This document shows, one piece after another, positions 8,558-16,620 of a stretch of DNA of 64,000 bases. This DNA comes from an uncultured cyanobacterium (GTDB lineage: Bacteria > Cyanobacteriota > Cyanobacteriia > Cyanobacteriales > Geitlerinemataceae). A program made the translations under genes and the position numbers. Positions within the stretch are counted from its first letter, which is position 1, and every line of letters begins with the position of its first letter. Where the stretch lies: assembly GCA_937899645.1 (NCBI GenBank), contig CALCCD010000129.1, positions 1 through 64,000 of the forward strand. The letters are read 5' to 3'. The notes beneath the pieces are model-generated. The model saw nothing but the letters and a program-made list of their open reading frames with translations, had not been told where the DNA came from and did not search any database.

Positions 8558-9313
8558 ATGGCCGCTGCTTACCTTCTCGTCGCGCACGGCAGCCGCGACC
8601 CCCGTCCACAGCAGGCGCTCGCTGCCCTCTGCGAACGGCTGACCCAGGAGCTGGGTTGCCCTGTCGGCTGGGCGATGCTGGAGTTCGGCCGCCTGCCCCT
8701 GGGCGGTCGCATCGTCGAATTTATTGCCGAACACGCCATCGAACGCCTCTCGATCGCGCCGTTTTTCCTGTCGTCTGGCGTCCACGTTTGCGACGATATC
8801 CCCGAGCAGCTCGCGGTGGCACGCTCGAAGCTCGCATCCGGCCCCGCAAGCCCGACGATCGAGGTGTTGTTCCACGCCGGACGCACGATCGACTTCGCCC
8901 GGGCGGTGGCCGATCGCCTCGCGCGACGGACTCAGCCCGAAGCGGTCGTCGCGATCGCCCACGGTAGTCGTCGCCCGGGCGGCAATGCCGAAGTCGAGCG
9001 CTTCGGCGAGCGCATTCGTGCCGCGATCGGCGTTCCCTTTCGGCTGGCCTACTGGTCGCGCGAAGGCGACATTGCCTCTGCCTTAGATGCTTGCGTTGCC
9101 GATGGCCACAAGCGGCTAACGATCGTGCCGCATTTTCTGTTTCCCGGACGCCTGACCGACGCGATCGCCGAACAGATCGCTGCCAGCGCGCTCGACGCGA
9201 CGCTGCTGCCGACCTGGAGCGAAGACACCGAGTGGGCGACGCGTGCCGTCCTCGACTGGCTGCGCGATCGAGCACCCGCCGTTCCCGAGCCGTCGATCGC
9301 GGGCCAGCCATGA
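8558..9313 (+). CDS. sirB: Sirohydrochlorin ferrochelatase (SirB/CbiX type)
   Basis: Inserts a divalent metal, in cyanobacteria usually ferrous iron, into sirohydrochlorin to give siroheme for nitrite and sulfite reductases. The 251 residues hold two CbiX-like halves: the first begins LLVAHGSRDPRP with the metal-binding His, and the second begins VAIAHGSRRPGG near residue 133. This is the long two-domain form. Its TGA overlaps the ATG of the next gene (ATGA), so the pair is co-translated. Cobalt chelation (CbiX) cannot be excluded by sequence. Confidence 0.9.
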   Translation: MAAAYLLVAHGSRDPRPQQALAALCERLTQELGCPVGWAMLEFGRLPLGGRIVEFIAEHAIERLSIAPFFLSSGVHVCDDIPEQLAVARSKLASGPASPTIEVLFHAGRTIDFARAVADRLARRTQPEAVVAIAHGSRRPGGNAEVERFGERIRAAIGVPFRLAYWSREGDIASALDACVADGHKRLTIVPHFLFPGRLTDAIAEQIAASALDATLLPTWSEDTEWATRAVLDWLRDRAPAVPEPSIAGQP

Positions 9314-9774
9314 CCGAGCCCCAGTTCGAGCGCGACGCGCCGGAGACCGTCGAGATTGCACCAGTTCTGGAAGCTCCTCAGGAACCAGACGACGCGCCCC
9401 TCGCCCCTGCAAAAGTCCGTCTGACCGAGCCGATCGGCGCGGCTCTCGATCTGACGAACCGCCCTCTTTGGCAGGTTGCTGTCGGCCTAGGTGGCGGCGC
9501 GATCGTCCTAACGCTCGTTGTCATCGAGGCGATCGCGGCTTCGGGTCTGGCGATTCAGGCTTTGGGCCGCGCGATCGTCGCAATAGTCACGGGAGCGATG
9601 ACGCTCGTTCTCTTTGCCGCGCTGCCGCTCGGATCGGTCGCGGTTGCCCAGCGCTGGCTGAACGCAAAACGCGGGCCAAATCTTCGATACTTGCGAGTTG
9701 CAATTGCGATCGCCATTATCTCTGGCATTACGATCGGCATTCTCATTCGTCTACTATTTGCGCCGCCGTCCTGA
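9310..9774 (+). CDS. Two-helix membrane protein, unknown function
   Basis: A 154-residue protein: an acidic, proline-rich N-terminal 45 residues, then hydrophobic segments at about 55-80, 84-107 and 127-150. No family recognised. The start overlaps the sirB stop by four bases (ATGA), which fixes the ATG and suggests the product is made with the chelatase. A transport or membrane-docking role for siroheme synthesis is only speculation. Confidence 0.65.
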   Translation: MTEPQFERDAPETVEIAPVLEAPQEPDDAPLAPAKVRLTEPIGAALDLTNRPLWQVAVGLGGGAIVLTLVVIEAIAASGLAIQALGRAIVAIVTGAMTLVLFAALPLGSVAVAQRWLNAKRGPNLRYLRVAIAIAIISGITIGILIRLLFAPPS

Positions 9775-9930
9775 GTTCGCGGCTCTATGGCTCGCGCCCT
9801 GCGAGGGAAACACACTCAGCTTTGCCCCAACAACATTCATTTAAGGGCAGTTAATTCGTGCCGCAAAAGCGTGCGTAAATCTTGACAGTTCTTAACGACA
9901 GCCCATGCCTTTTGACGCTTATTCGACGCT

Positions 9931-9967
9931 GGGGGGCGGTGGCTTGTGGCGTGCGCTGCCCCCCCCC
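9931..9967. terminator. GC-rich hairpin between convergent genes
   Basis: GGGGGGC (9931-9937) can pair with GCCCCCC (9958-9964) between the plus-strand membrane protein gene and the minus-strand petG. Possible bidirectional terminator. There is no T-run, so this is weak. Confidence 0.4.
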
Positions 9968-9978
9968 GGTCGAGTTGT

Positions 9979-10089
9979 CTAGCCGGGCTGGTCGTTACGG
10001 CGATATTGCAGGTAGGCAGCTACGAACAGGCCCAGAAGCGTCGTAGGGACGAGGCCGAGGACGATGCCAGAAAGTAGAGGCTCGATCAT
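9979..10089 (-). CDS. petG: Cytochrome b6f complex subunit V (PetG)
   Basis: A 36-residue single-span thylakoid protein needed for assembly and stability of the cytochrome b6f complex. The translation starts [14 protein letters not shown], continues through one hydrophobic helix, and ends in YLQYRRND and a short tail, the PetG signature. It is one residue shorter than the usual 37. AGGAG lies about 12 bases upstream of the ATG. It is divergent from the cytochrome c gene, with 217 bases between the starts. Confidence 0.95.
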   Translation of the reverse strand: MIEPLLSGIVLGLVPTTLLGLFVAAYLQYRRNDQPG

Positions 10090-10184
10090 TGTTAAAACAA
10101 ACTCCTAAAAAATCAAAAGAAGGCTATGGAAACATACTACACAAAACTCGAAGTCTCGGGCGTCCAGCTGTGCCCTGCGGTAGA

Positions 10185-10198
10185 AAAGCTTAAGCTTT
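10185..10198. promoter_or_regulatory. 14-bp palindrome between petG and cytM
   Basis: AAAGCTTAAGCTTT is a perfect 14-bp palindrome in the divergent petG/cytM spacer, followed at once by the hairpin GCCC-TTTCT-GGGC. It could be an operator or an RNA structure at the 5' end of either transcript. Regulator unknown. Confidence 0.35.
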
Positions 10199-10306
10199 GC
10201 CCTTTCTGGGCATAACGATCTGGCTTTTGCCAAGCCGGTCTCTTATCATTGACACATAGGTTCATAAACTTTTGTACGTTGCGCCCGCACTTCGGCGCAG
10301 GCCCCT

Positions 10307-10690
10307 TTGAGCAATAACCAGATCGCCCAAATCGAACTCGATATTCCCTTCCAGCGGGTCGCCCTCGTGGCGATCGCCGGTCTGCTTTGCCTCGGTTTGA
10401 CGATGTACGGCCTCGAGCGCTGGCGGCAGGCCGAGCCCTACGCTCAAAGCGTTCTCAGCCTCGACGGGCAGTTCGATCGCGGTCGCGAAATCTTTCAGAT
10501 GAACTGTGCGGGCTGTCACGGCAGCGAGGCAGACGGCCTCGTCGGCCCCACGCTTCACGGGGTCTCCTCGCGCAAGTCGTCGATCGGGCTTATCGAACAA
10601 GTAACGAGTGGCAAAACGCCACCAATGCCGCAGTTTCAGCCTCAGCCCCAGGAGATGGCCGACTTGTTGGCCTACCTCGAGAAGGTGTAA
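10307..10690 (+). CDS. cytM: Membrane-anchored cytochrome c, CytM-like
   Basis: A 127-residue monoheme cytochrome c. One N-terminal membrane anchor (about residues 17-36) is followed by the heme site CAGCH (67-71), VGPTLHGV, and a Met ligand in TPPMPQF (107); the end is [12 protein letters not shown]. The pattern matches cyanobacterial CytM, a low-abundance cytochrome implicated in tuning photosynthetic against respiratory electron flow. The start is a TTG at 10307, since no in-frame ATG gives a complete anchor. Divergent from petG. Confidence 0.78.
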   Translation: MSNNQIAQIELDIPFQRVALVAIAGLLCLGLTMYGLERWRQAEPYAQSVLSLDGQFDRGREIFQMNCAGCHGSEADGLVGPTLHGVSSRKSSIGLIEQVTSGKTPPMPQFQPQPQEMADLLAYLEKV

Positions 10691-10763
10691 GCGAGGCGAC
10701 GGAGATCGAACCAGGTTCGCGCGAGCCGTTTTAGTATGGTTGGGTTCGCTCGCGAGGCCAACC

Positions 10764-11276
10764 TTGACTGTCTCTACTGCTTCCGGCTCTGCCACCTCCG
10801 GCCCCAGCGCCGTGACGATCTATACTGACGGTGCCTGTCGGTGTAATCCCGGGCCGGGTGGCTACGGCGTCGTGCTGATGTCTGGCGAGCTTCGCAAAGA
10901 ACTGTCGGCGGGCTTCGAGCACACCACGAATAATCGCATGGAGCTGCTAGCGGCGATCGTCGGCCTGGAAGCGCTGAAAAAGCCCTGTACGGTGACGCTG
11001 TACACCGACTCGAAATATATCGTCGATGCGATGAAGCAAGGATGGGCCAAGCGCTGGCGCGCCAACAACTGGAAGCGCAATCGCAAGGAAGCGGCGAAAA
11101 ACCCCGATCTATGGGAGCGCTTGCTGGATTTGGCCAACCGACATAAAGTGTCGTTCTGCTGGGTCAAGGGCCATTCGGGCGACGTCGAAAACGAGCGCTG
11201 CGATCGGCTGGCAGTTGCGGCTTCGCACTCGTCCGACCTGGAGGTCGATGCGATTTACGTTCGTGGCGGCGCGTAG
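10764..11276 (+). CDS. rnhA: Ribonuclease HI
   Basis: Degrades RNA in RNA-DNA hybrids, for example primers and R-loops. The catalytic acids are visible: D in IYTDGAC, E in NRMELLAA, D in LYTDSKYI and D in ENERCDRLA, with the His of VKGHSGD. The end is normal. The start is uncertain: TTG at 10764 gives 170 residues, and GTG at 10812 would give 154 and begin almost at the first beta strand. Sits 74 bases after cytM and 18 bases before the folP ATG, so rnhA and folP are probably co-transcribed. Confidence 0.93.
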   Translation: MTVSTASGSATSGPSAVTIYTDGACRCNPGPGGYGVVLMSGELRKELSAGFEHTTNNRMELLAAIVGLEALKKPCTVTLYTDSKYIVDAMKQGWAKRWRANNWKRNRKEAAKNPDLWERLLDLANRHKVSFCWVKGHSGDVENERCDRLAVAASHSSDLEVDAIYVRGGA

Positions 11277-11294
11277 GTGCGAGTGGCTGTCACG

Positions 11295-12197
11295 ATGACT
11301 TTTAATGCTTGCCCGCCGCCTCTAGTCTTGTCTCGCCGCCGCCCCGATTGGCGCTTCGCGTGGGGGAGCAAGACTTACATCATGGCGGTACTGAACGTAA
11401 CACCCGACAGCTTTAGCGATGGTGGAGAGTACGATCGCCTCGATTTGGCCGTCGAGCGCGCCCGCCAAGCGATCGCGGGCGGTGCCGATATCGTCGATAT
11501 TGGCGGGCAGTCTACCAGACCGGGCGCAGAAGAGGTCGGTGTTGCGGTTGAGTGCGAGCGGGTCGTTCCGGCAATTGCCGCAATCCGCGCTCAGAGCGAT
11601 ATCCCTATTTCGATCGATACGTACCACAGCGAAGTGGCAGAGGCGGCGATCGAGGCCGGAGCCGACCTCGTTAATGACGTGACCGGCGGCACGCGCGATG
11701 CAGTCATGCTGCCGACGGTTGCCCGCCTCGAAGTGCCCGTCTGCCTAATGCATATGCGCGGCACGCCCAAAACCATGCAGTCTCTTGCGCAGTACGGCGA
11801 CGTGGTGGCAGAGACGATCGCGACATTAGAGGAGCGGGCGCAGGCGGCGATGGCGGCTGGCATTCCCCGCGAACGCATCATCCTCGATCCGGGAATCGGC
11901 TTCGCGAAAACCTACGAACAAAATCTCGAAATCCTGCGCCGTCTGCCCGAGTTTCAGTCTCTAGGCTCGGCGCTGCTGCTAGGCGTCTCGCGCAAAAGCT
12001 TTATCGGCAAGGTACTCGATCGCCCCGATCCCCGCGAGCGCGTCTGGGGTACGGGAGCAGCTTGTACGGCCTGCATTGCGGGCGGTGCGCATATCTTACG
12101 CGTCCACGACGTCACCCAAATGCGCGATATCAGCCGCGTTGCCGACGCAATTTATCGCAGCGTCACGGACAACGAACCGGAAGCGACTCGAGATTGA
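11295..12197 (+). CDS. folP: Dihydropteroate synthase
   Basis: Joins p-aminobenzoate to hydroxymethyl-dihydropterin pyrophosphate in folate synthesis; target of sulfonamides. Signatures: MAVLNVTPDSFSDGG, DIGGQSTRPGA, PISIDTYHSEVA, LVNDVTGG, LDPGIGFAKT and GVSRKSFIG. Length is about 300 residues, normal for a stand-alone enzyme. An ATG at 11295 is used; a GTG at 11277 directly after the rnhA stop is an alternative that adds six residues. Confidence 0.96.
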   Translation: MTFNACPPPLVLSRRRPDWRFAWGSKTYIMAVLNVTPDSFSDGGEYDRLDLAVERARQAIAGGADIVDIGGQSTRPGAEEVGVAVECERVVPAIAAIRAQSDIPISIDTYHSEVAEAAIEAGADLVNDVTGGTRDAVMLPTVARLEVPVCLMHMRGTPKTMQSLAQYGDVVAETIATLEERAQAAMAAGIPRERIILDPGIGFAKTYEQNLEILRRLPEFQSLGSALLLGVSRKSFIGKVLDRPDPRERVWGTGAACTACIAGGAHILRVHDVTQMRDISRVADAIYRSVTDNEPEATRD

Positions 12198-12299
12198 GCG
12201 ATTAACGCAACAAACTGAGCAAAGAACGTGCCGTCGATCGGTCGAGCCTGCACGCAAGAGACATTAAACCCCACAAAGTACCGATCGCTGGGGCAACCC

Positions 12300-12623
12300 C
12301 TAGCGCGAAGCGAGCGGCGGCAGTTCGTCGTCGTCGTCCATCTCACTGGAATTCGCGGGCTTACTGCCGGGCGAAGAGTCGTAAATCGCGTCGAGGCGAT
12401 CGCGAACGTCGTCCATGCCGATCGATCGCATTACCAACAGCGGCTCTTGAAGGACGCGCCCCGTCTCGTCCAGCATTTCCGGATGGGGAATCGACTTCGC
12501 CGAGGGCACGCTGCGAGTGGGCTGCCGCGATTCGTTGCCGAATGTCAGCAGGTTGCGGATGAGGTTGCTGACCGCAACGAACGCAAGGAACGAAAAGGCC
12601 AGAATGTAAAGAAGTTGCAGCAT
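12300..12623 (-). CDS. DUF2973 membrane protein
   Basis: A 107-residue cyanobacterium-specific protein: a membrane segment at residues 1-24 (LQLLYILAFSFLAFVAV) followed by a polar, acidic tail ending with a DDDDELPP cluster. It resembles the DUF2973 family, whose members often sit next to a DUF2605 gene, as here (218 bases upstream on the same strand). Function unknown. Confidence 0.75.
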   Translation of the reverse strand: MLQLLYILAFSFLAFVAVSNLIRNLLTFGNESRQPTRSVPSAKSIPHPEMLDETGRVLQEPLLVMRSIGMDDVRDRLDAIYDSSPGSKPANSSEMDDDDELPPLASR

Positions 12624-12840
12624 AGAGAATCTTGGCAGACGGTTCGGAATAAGTCGTACGGATGATGCGCGCCGGGACGAGATTAAAACGAGCGGTTAGT
12701 ACCTGCACCGACGAGCGACGCTCTCGTTTCGATAGCCCCTGCCGACAATTCTATCGGCTCTAACATGAACGCCAAGGCCGACGAGCACTTATTGCGGCAG
12801 GCGATCGCACTATTACAGAGCGTCCGGAAACCGCACGAGG

Positions 12841-13158
12841 CTAGTTCGATTGCTCCATACGCAGCCGACTCGACACTTTCCAACACTCGGCCAATAGATT
12901 GTGCCAGGGCATCAGTACAGACATCTCGACGCCCGCTTGGCAGCCCGTTGCCTCCAAGAGCATCTGAGAGGCGGAAACTTCCTCTTGGGCCTGAGTGACG
13001 CGGGCGAGCAGGTCAGCCTGCGCCTCTTCACCGAGAAAGTCGATCGTCTCACGCTCGAGTAGCGTACGAGAGCGCTCGAACCAATACTGAAAATCATCGA
13101 GCAGAGGCTCTAGGACGCTTTTGAGCAAACTGGGCTCGGGCAATTTGGGAGTATCCAT
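12841..13158 (-). CDS. DUF2605 protein
   Basis: A 105-residue soluble helical protein with LLKSVLEPLLDDFQYWFERSR near the N-terminus, an AQADLLARVTQAQEEV helix and a MPWHNLLAECW end. This matches DUF2605, restricted to cyanobacteria. It is upstream of DUF2973 on the same strand and likely co-transcribed. Function unknown. The region before its ATG contains a 12-bp palindrome that could be an operator. Confidence 0.78.
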   Translation of the reverse strand: MDTPKLPEPSLLKSVLEPLLDDFQYWFERSRTLLERETIDFLGEEAQADLLARVTQAQEEVSASQMLLEATGCQAGVEMSVLMPWHNLLAECWKVSSRLRMEQSN

Positions 13159-13739
13159 AATCTACTACTAGTCTACCGATGGATAACTAATGTTAACGCT
13201 GTTTACAATTGTTAACAATGCGGTTGTCCGATATTTGGCGGTGGACTCTCCTGCTGGCCGCCCCCTGCGGCAAATCGCCTGCACCTGGCGAACGGCTAGT
13301 TGCGTCGCGGGCATTGCGGGGAAGCCCGCTAAGCTCGATACGGTCGGTGCAGTCGTGTTGCTGCGGTGTAAAAGTCCGCTGAAACTTTCAGCCAAAAGCG
13401 AATGATGCGGCAGAGGGGCTGGCGGCGGATCTGACGAGAGCAGTGCCGGACAGCCGTGCGCGCGAACTGAACGTAGGTCTTCACGATCCTAATCTGTTCG
13501 GTAGCAACAGATACATTGGTTGCCATCATCTTAAGAGGTGTTATCAATTAACGCTAGAGCCTTTACGGGGAGTGCGCGACACGGCGAGGCAGTGGCGCAT
13601 CTAAAAGGTGCTGAAACCATTTTGAAGTTAAGGCTCCAGGCTCCGGGGAAGGGCTCCTCGAGTGGGGAACCTCGGCAAAATCGCAGGGCTCTGAACGAAT
13701 TTCAACCCTACTTCGAGCCTGCCACGATCGCGCCTCGAA
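13159..13739. other. Intergenic region with palindrome, no gene seen
   Basis: About 580 bases with no credible protein. ATTGTTAACAAT (13208-13219) is a perfect 12-bp palindrome 50 bases upstream of the DUF2605 start and is flanked by further GTTAAC words. Between about 13260 and 13420 several short GC hairpins occur (for example GCGGG and CCCGC near 13307-13331), so a structured RNA is possible, but I recognise no known class. Confidence 0.45.
13208..13219 (-). promoter_or_regulatory. 12-bp palindrome upstream of DUF2605/DUF2973
   Basis: ATTGTTAACAAT reads the same on both strands and is AT-rich, inside the likely promoter region of the DUF2605 gene. A GTTAAC word recurs about 20 bases closer to the gene. 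Looks like a dimeric regulator site; the regulator cannot be named. Confidence 0.35.
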
Positions 13740-14534
13740 CTATTCCGGGGACGGATCGAATTTATAGACATCTGCGATCGCCTGAGCCCAGCCCTTGGCG
13801 AGGGACGCGAGAATGCGATCGCCCTTTTCGCGGGTCGCCAGCGTCGCGTCGCCGACAACGCCGGAGCGACTGATATCGTCGGTCAGCCAAGAATAGGTCA
13901 GCGCGCCCTTCGTACCGAATAGCTGAGCGCGATCGGGCGGGTACTCGCCAACGAGGCGATCGCAGCGCACGCGGGCGGCATCCACGGCCAGCATAAAGCT
14001 GGTTTCGGCATCTCCGGCGTGCATAGCCCGATCGCGCTCTTTCTGGGTCAGCAGCGACTTGGTCTCGTTGGGGACGCGCCAGATAAAGACGGGAAATACC
14101 CAGAAGTCCGGGTAGCGGGCGTGAATATCGGTGGCGGCAATCTCCACGATTTGGGGCTGGCCGCCGTGGGCGTTGGCGAAAATCAGGCGGCGAAATCCGG
14201 CGCGGTGAAGGCTGTCGGCAATATCGTGGAGCGTGGCCAGCAGCGTCTCGGCGCGTAGGGAAATCGTGCCGGGGAAGTTTTGGTGTTCGTTGGACTTGCC
14301 GTAGTACAGCGGCGGCAGCACGTAGCAGGGCAAGTCTTCGGGAAGATTTCGGCAGGCCGCGCCAATTGTCTCGCAGGCGATCGTGCTATCGACGACCAGC
14401 GGCAGGTGCGGCCCGTGCTGCTCGATCGCGCCGAGGGGCTGTACGAGAACGACGCGATCGCGCGCGCGCATCGCTTCGATCTCCGTCCAGGTTAGGTACG
14501 GAAAGAAGCGCTCGGGCGGAATCGCGCCATTCAT
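13740..14534 (-). CDS. Creatininase-family amidohydrolase
   Basis: About 264 residues with the family's metal-binding features: QPLGAIEQHGPHLPL, VVDSTIA, and NAHGGQ near the middle, plus HAGDAETSFML later. Members hydrolyse small cyclic or formyl amides (creatinine, mycofactocin precursor, F420-related intermediates and others); the substrate here is unknown. It lies 39 bases downstream of cyanophycinase on the same strand, so a link with cyanophycin or arginine catabolism is tempting but unproven. An ATG at 14534 is used; the upstream frame starts only with TTG. Confidence 0.85.
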   Translation of the reverse strand: MNGAIPPERFFPYLTWTEIEAMRARDRVVLVQPLGAIEQHGPHLPLVVDSTIACETIGAACRNLPEDLPCYVLPPLYYGKSNEHQNFPGTISLRAETLLATLHDIADSLHRAGFRRLIFANAHGGQPQIVEIAATDIHARYPDFWVFPVFIWRVPNETKSLLTQKERDRAMHAGDAETSFMLAVDAARVRCDRLVGEYPPDRAQLFGTKGALTYSWLTDDISRSGVVGDATLATREKGDRILASLAKGWAQAIADVYKFDPSPE

Positions 14535-14573
14535 AGTCTTCAAATGCGGCGTCAAGCGTAACGGACGGAAAGC

Positions 14574-15431
14574 CTAGGCCGTCATCGGCTGCTCGGGCAG
14601 CTCGATGGAGCGACCCGGAAGATTAAAGCGGTCGCCGTGGGTCAGAACGTGCAGGCGCAGGTTAAAGATGCTGATCGGGTCGATCGAGCTGATGTGCTTG
14701 GCATTGGTGTAGCTCATCTCACCGGGATCGACGATCGTTACCGTGCCTTTGCCCACGACTTGAATCGAGTCTTGGCCTTCAAACATCGCGCAGGTATCTT
14801 CGTCAATGCCGATGCCAATGCGATCGGGGTGGGACGAGACAGCGCTAATCAAGCGCGCCATGCGGTTGCGGTTATGGAAGTGCTGGTCGACGATCGTCTG
14901 CGGCAAGAAGCCCAGGCCCGTGGTCATATCCACCAGCGATCGATTCGGCGACTCGGCGCTGCCGCCGCCTGCAATCATGTGGTGGCCCATGACGGCGGCT
15001 CCGGCGCTCGTGCCTGCCAGCGTCACCTCACCGCGCTGCACCAGCAGTCGCAGCTTCTCCATCAGCGGCGTGTCAGCCAAAAGCGAACATAAGCGGAGCT
15101 GGTCGCCGCCTGTCATAAAGACGCCCGTACACTCGTCTAGGTAGTTCTGCCAGACTGGGTCTTCGCCCTGGTAGCGCTCGCGGATGTCGAGAACCTGGAT
15201 GCTCTGCGCGCCCATGTCCTGAAAAATCGTGTTGTAGCGGTTACCGATTGCCTCCGGTTCGCGAGAAGCCGACGGGATAATTGCAATCCGGGCTTCCGCC
15301 CCCCCAGAACGCTCGAAGAACGTGCGAAGAATTTCGCGTCCGTGAACTTTATCTTCAGCGCCTCCAATGACGAGAATTGTGGCGTTGCGCGACGGAAACT
15401 GAGAAGAACCTGTAACAGCGGGTTGCGTCAT
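14574..15431 (-). CDS. cphB: Cyanophycinase
   Basis: A serine-type exopeptidase of the S51 family that releases beta-Asp-Arg dipeptides from the storage polymer cyanophycin. 285 residues, full length. The nucleophile is S142 in AGTSAGAAVMG, with FMTGGDQ before it and QHFHNRNRM after it; DRIGIGIDEDT is also conserved. Cyanophycin synthetase cphA, which usually follows cphB, is not next to it; the next downstream gene is a creatininase-like enzyme. Confidence 0.95.
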   Translation of the reverse strand: MTQPAVTGSSQFPSRNATILVIGGAEDKVHGREILRTFFERSGGAEARIAIIPSASREPEAIGNRYNTIFQDMGAQSIQVLDIRERYQGEDPVWQNYLDECTGVFMTGGDQLRLCSLLADTPLMEKLRLLVQRGEVTLAGTSAGAAVMGHHMIAGGGSAESPNRSLVDMTTGLGFLPQTIVDQHFHNRNRMARLISAVSSHPDRIGIGIDEDTCAMFEGQDSIQVVGKGTVTIVDPGEMSYTNAKHISSIDPISIFNLRLHVLTHGDRFNLPGRSIELPEQPMTA

Positions 15432-15844
15432 AATGTCAAACGGCTCCGGATGAGATGCCGAAGCGGAATGCGTTCGAGAAGGGTTGTCGTGAGCTTAACA
15501 ATCGTGATTAAAAGCGCTCGGGCGAGAGAACTGGCAATACAGTACTGGGCGCGGTTCTCAGTTGGTTTCAAACCGGGGAACACAGGTAGGAAAGCGGCCC
15601 GCAATCGCCCGATAGCGATTGCGATCCTATCACGAATTCCTAAGCGGTACGGCGGGAGAAAACAGTCCGATCTGCGGTCTGTAAATAGAGCGCGCCCGAT
15701 CGCTCTCGAGCTGTCAAAACTCCCGGCAATCTATGTTATGAGTTGTGAGACTTACTCACAAATCGCCACGTTGCGAGCCGCTCGGACATCGGGTTTGTCT
15801 GAGGCTGCCGAGCCTGCGATTGCCGCCCGGAGTTCTACGACGTC
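15432..15844. other. Divergent intergenic region, no gene seen
   Basis: A 413-base spacer between cphB (minus) and trmD (plus). No protein-like frame and no strong repeat; it should contain both promoters. Confidence 0.4.
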
Positions 15845-16552
15845 GTGAGATTCGATATTGTTACGCTCTTTCCAGATTTTTTTACGTCCCCGCTGCAAAC
15901 GGGCGTAATCGGTCGGGCGATCGCCCGCCAAATCGCCAGCGTCCACTGCATCAATCCCCGTGATTTCACGGAGGACAAGCACAAGCGCGTCGATGACGAG
16001 CCCTATGGCGGCGGCGTGGGCATGGTCATCAAACCCGAACCGATATTTGCTGCTGTCGAGTCGTTACCGGTGCTGCCGCGCCGCGAGACGATCTTGCTAA
16101 CGCCCCAGGGCGTACCGATGAACCGAGAGCTGTTGGGGGAGTTGGGTCGCAACTTCGACCAGCTCGTGCTGGTATGCGGCTGCTACGAGGGCATCGACGA
16201 GCGGGTCACGGAGCTGGTGACGCGGGAGGTGTCGCTCGGAGATTTCGTGCTGACGGGCGGCGAGATTCCAGCGCTGGCACTGGTCAATGGTGTGACGCGT
16301 CTGCTGCCGGGGACGATCGGCAAGCAGGCTTCCCATGAAGAAGACAGCTTCGAGAACGGTCTGCTCGACTATCCCCACTACACGCGACCGTCGGTATTTC
16401 GAGGGCGGGCCGTGCCGGAGGTGCTGCTGTCGGGCAACCACGCCGCAATCGCCCAGTGGCGCTACGAACAGCAGCTCGCGCGCACCCGCGATCGTCGCCC
16501 CGATCTGCTCGACTGCGGGGACGCGACGCCCGGCGGCGATCCTAGATCGTAA
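15845..16552 (+). CDS. trmD: tRNA (guanine37-N1)-methyltransferase
   Basis: Methylates G37 of tRNAs to prevent +1 frameshifting. It has the knotted SPOUT fold: RFDIVTLFPDFF at the start, GGGVGMV, LLTPQG, the GCYEGIDER loop and SLGDFVLTGGE. 235 residues, normal. The start is GTG at 15845, because the family N-terminus begins exactly there. rpsP and rimM, partners in many bacteria, are absent; a stand-alone gene. Confidence 0.96.
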   Translation: MRFDIVTLFPDFFTSPLQTGVIGRAIARQIASVHCINPRDFTEDKHKRVDDEPYGGGVGMVIKPEPIFAAVESLPVLPRRETILLTPQGVPMNRELLGELGRNFDQLVLVCGCYEGIDERVTELVTREVSLGDFVLTGGEIPALALVNGVTRLLPGTIGKQASHEEDSFENGLLDYPHYTRPSVFRGRAVPEVLLSGNHAAIAQWRYEQQLARTRDRRPDLLDCGDATPGGDPRS

Positions 16553-16620
16553 AGTCTTTTGTGTGGTTCTCGACGCGAAATTTGTGGGTGCTAGGCTGGA
16601 GCAACGCTCGCCACCAACCC

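Noticed and set aside
10226-10249. TTGCCA and TATCAT as a promoter for the cytochrome gene
   Set aside because: The spacer is only 11 bases, too short for a sigma-70 promoter.
10700-10765. Repeated GGTTCGC words before rnhA, considered as a tRNA-like or terminator structure
   Set aside because: Pairing is short and irregular, and there is no acceptor or anticodon arm pattern.
12765-12998. 77-codon plus-strand frame starting in the spacer between DUF2973 and DUF2605
   Set aside because: It runs antisense into the well supported DUF2605 gene and its second half is clearly that gene's shadow.
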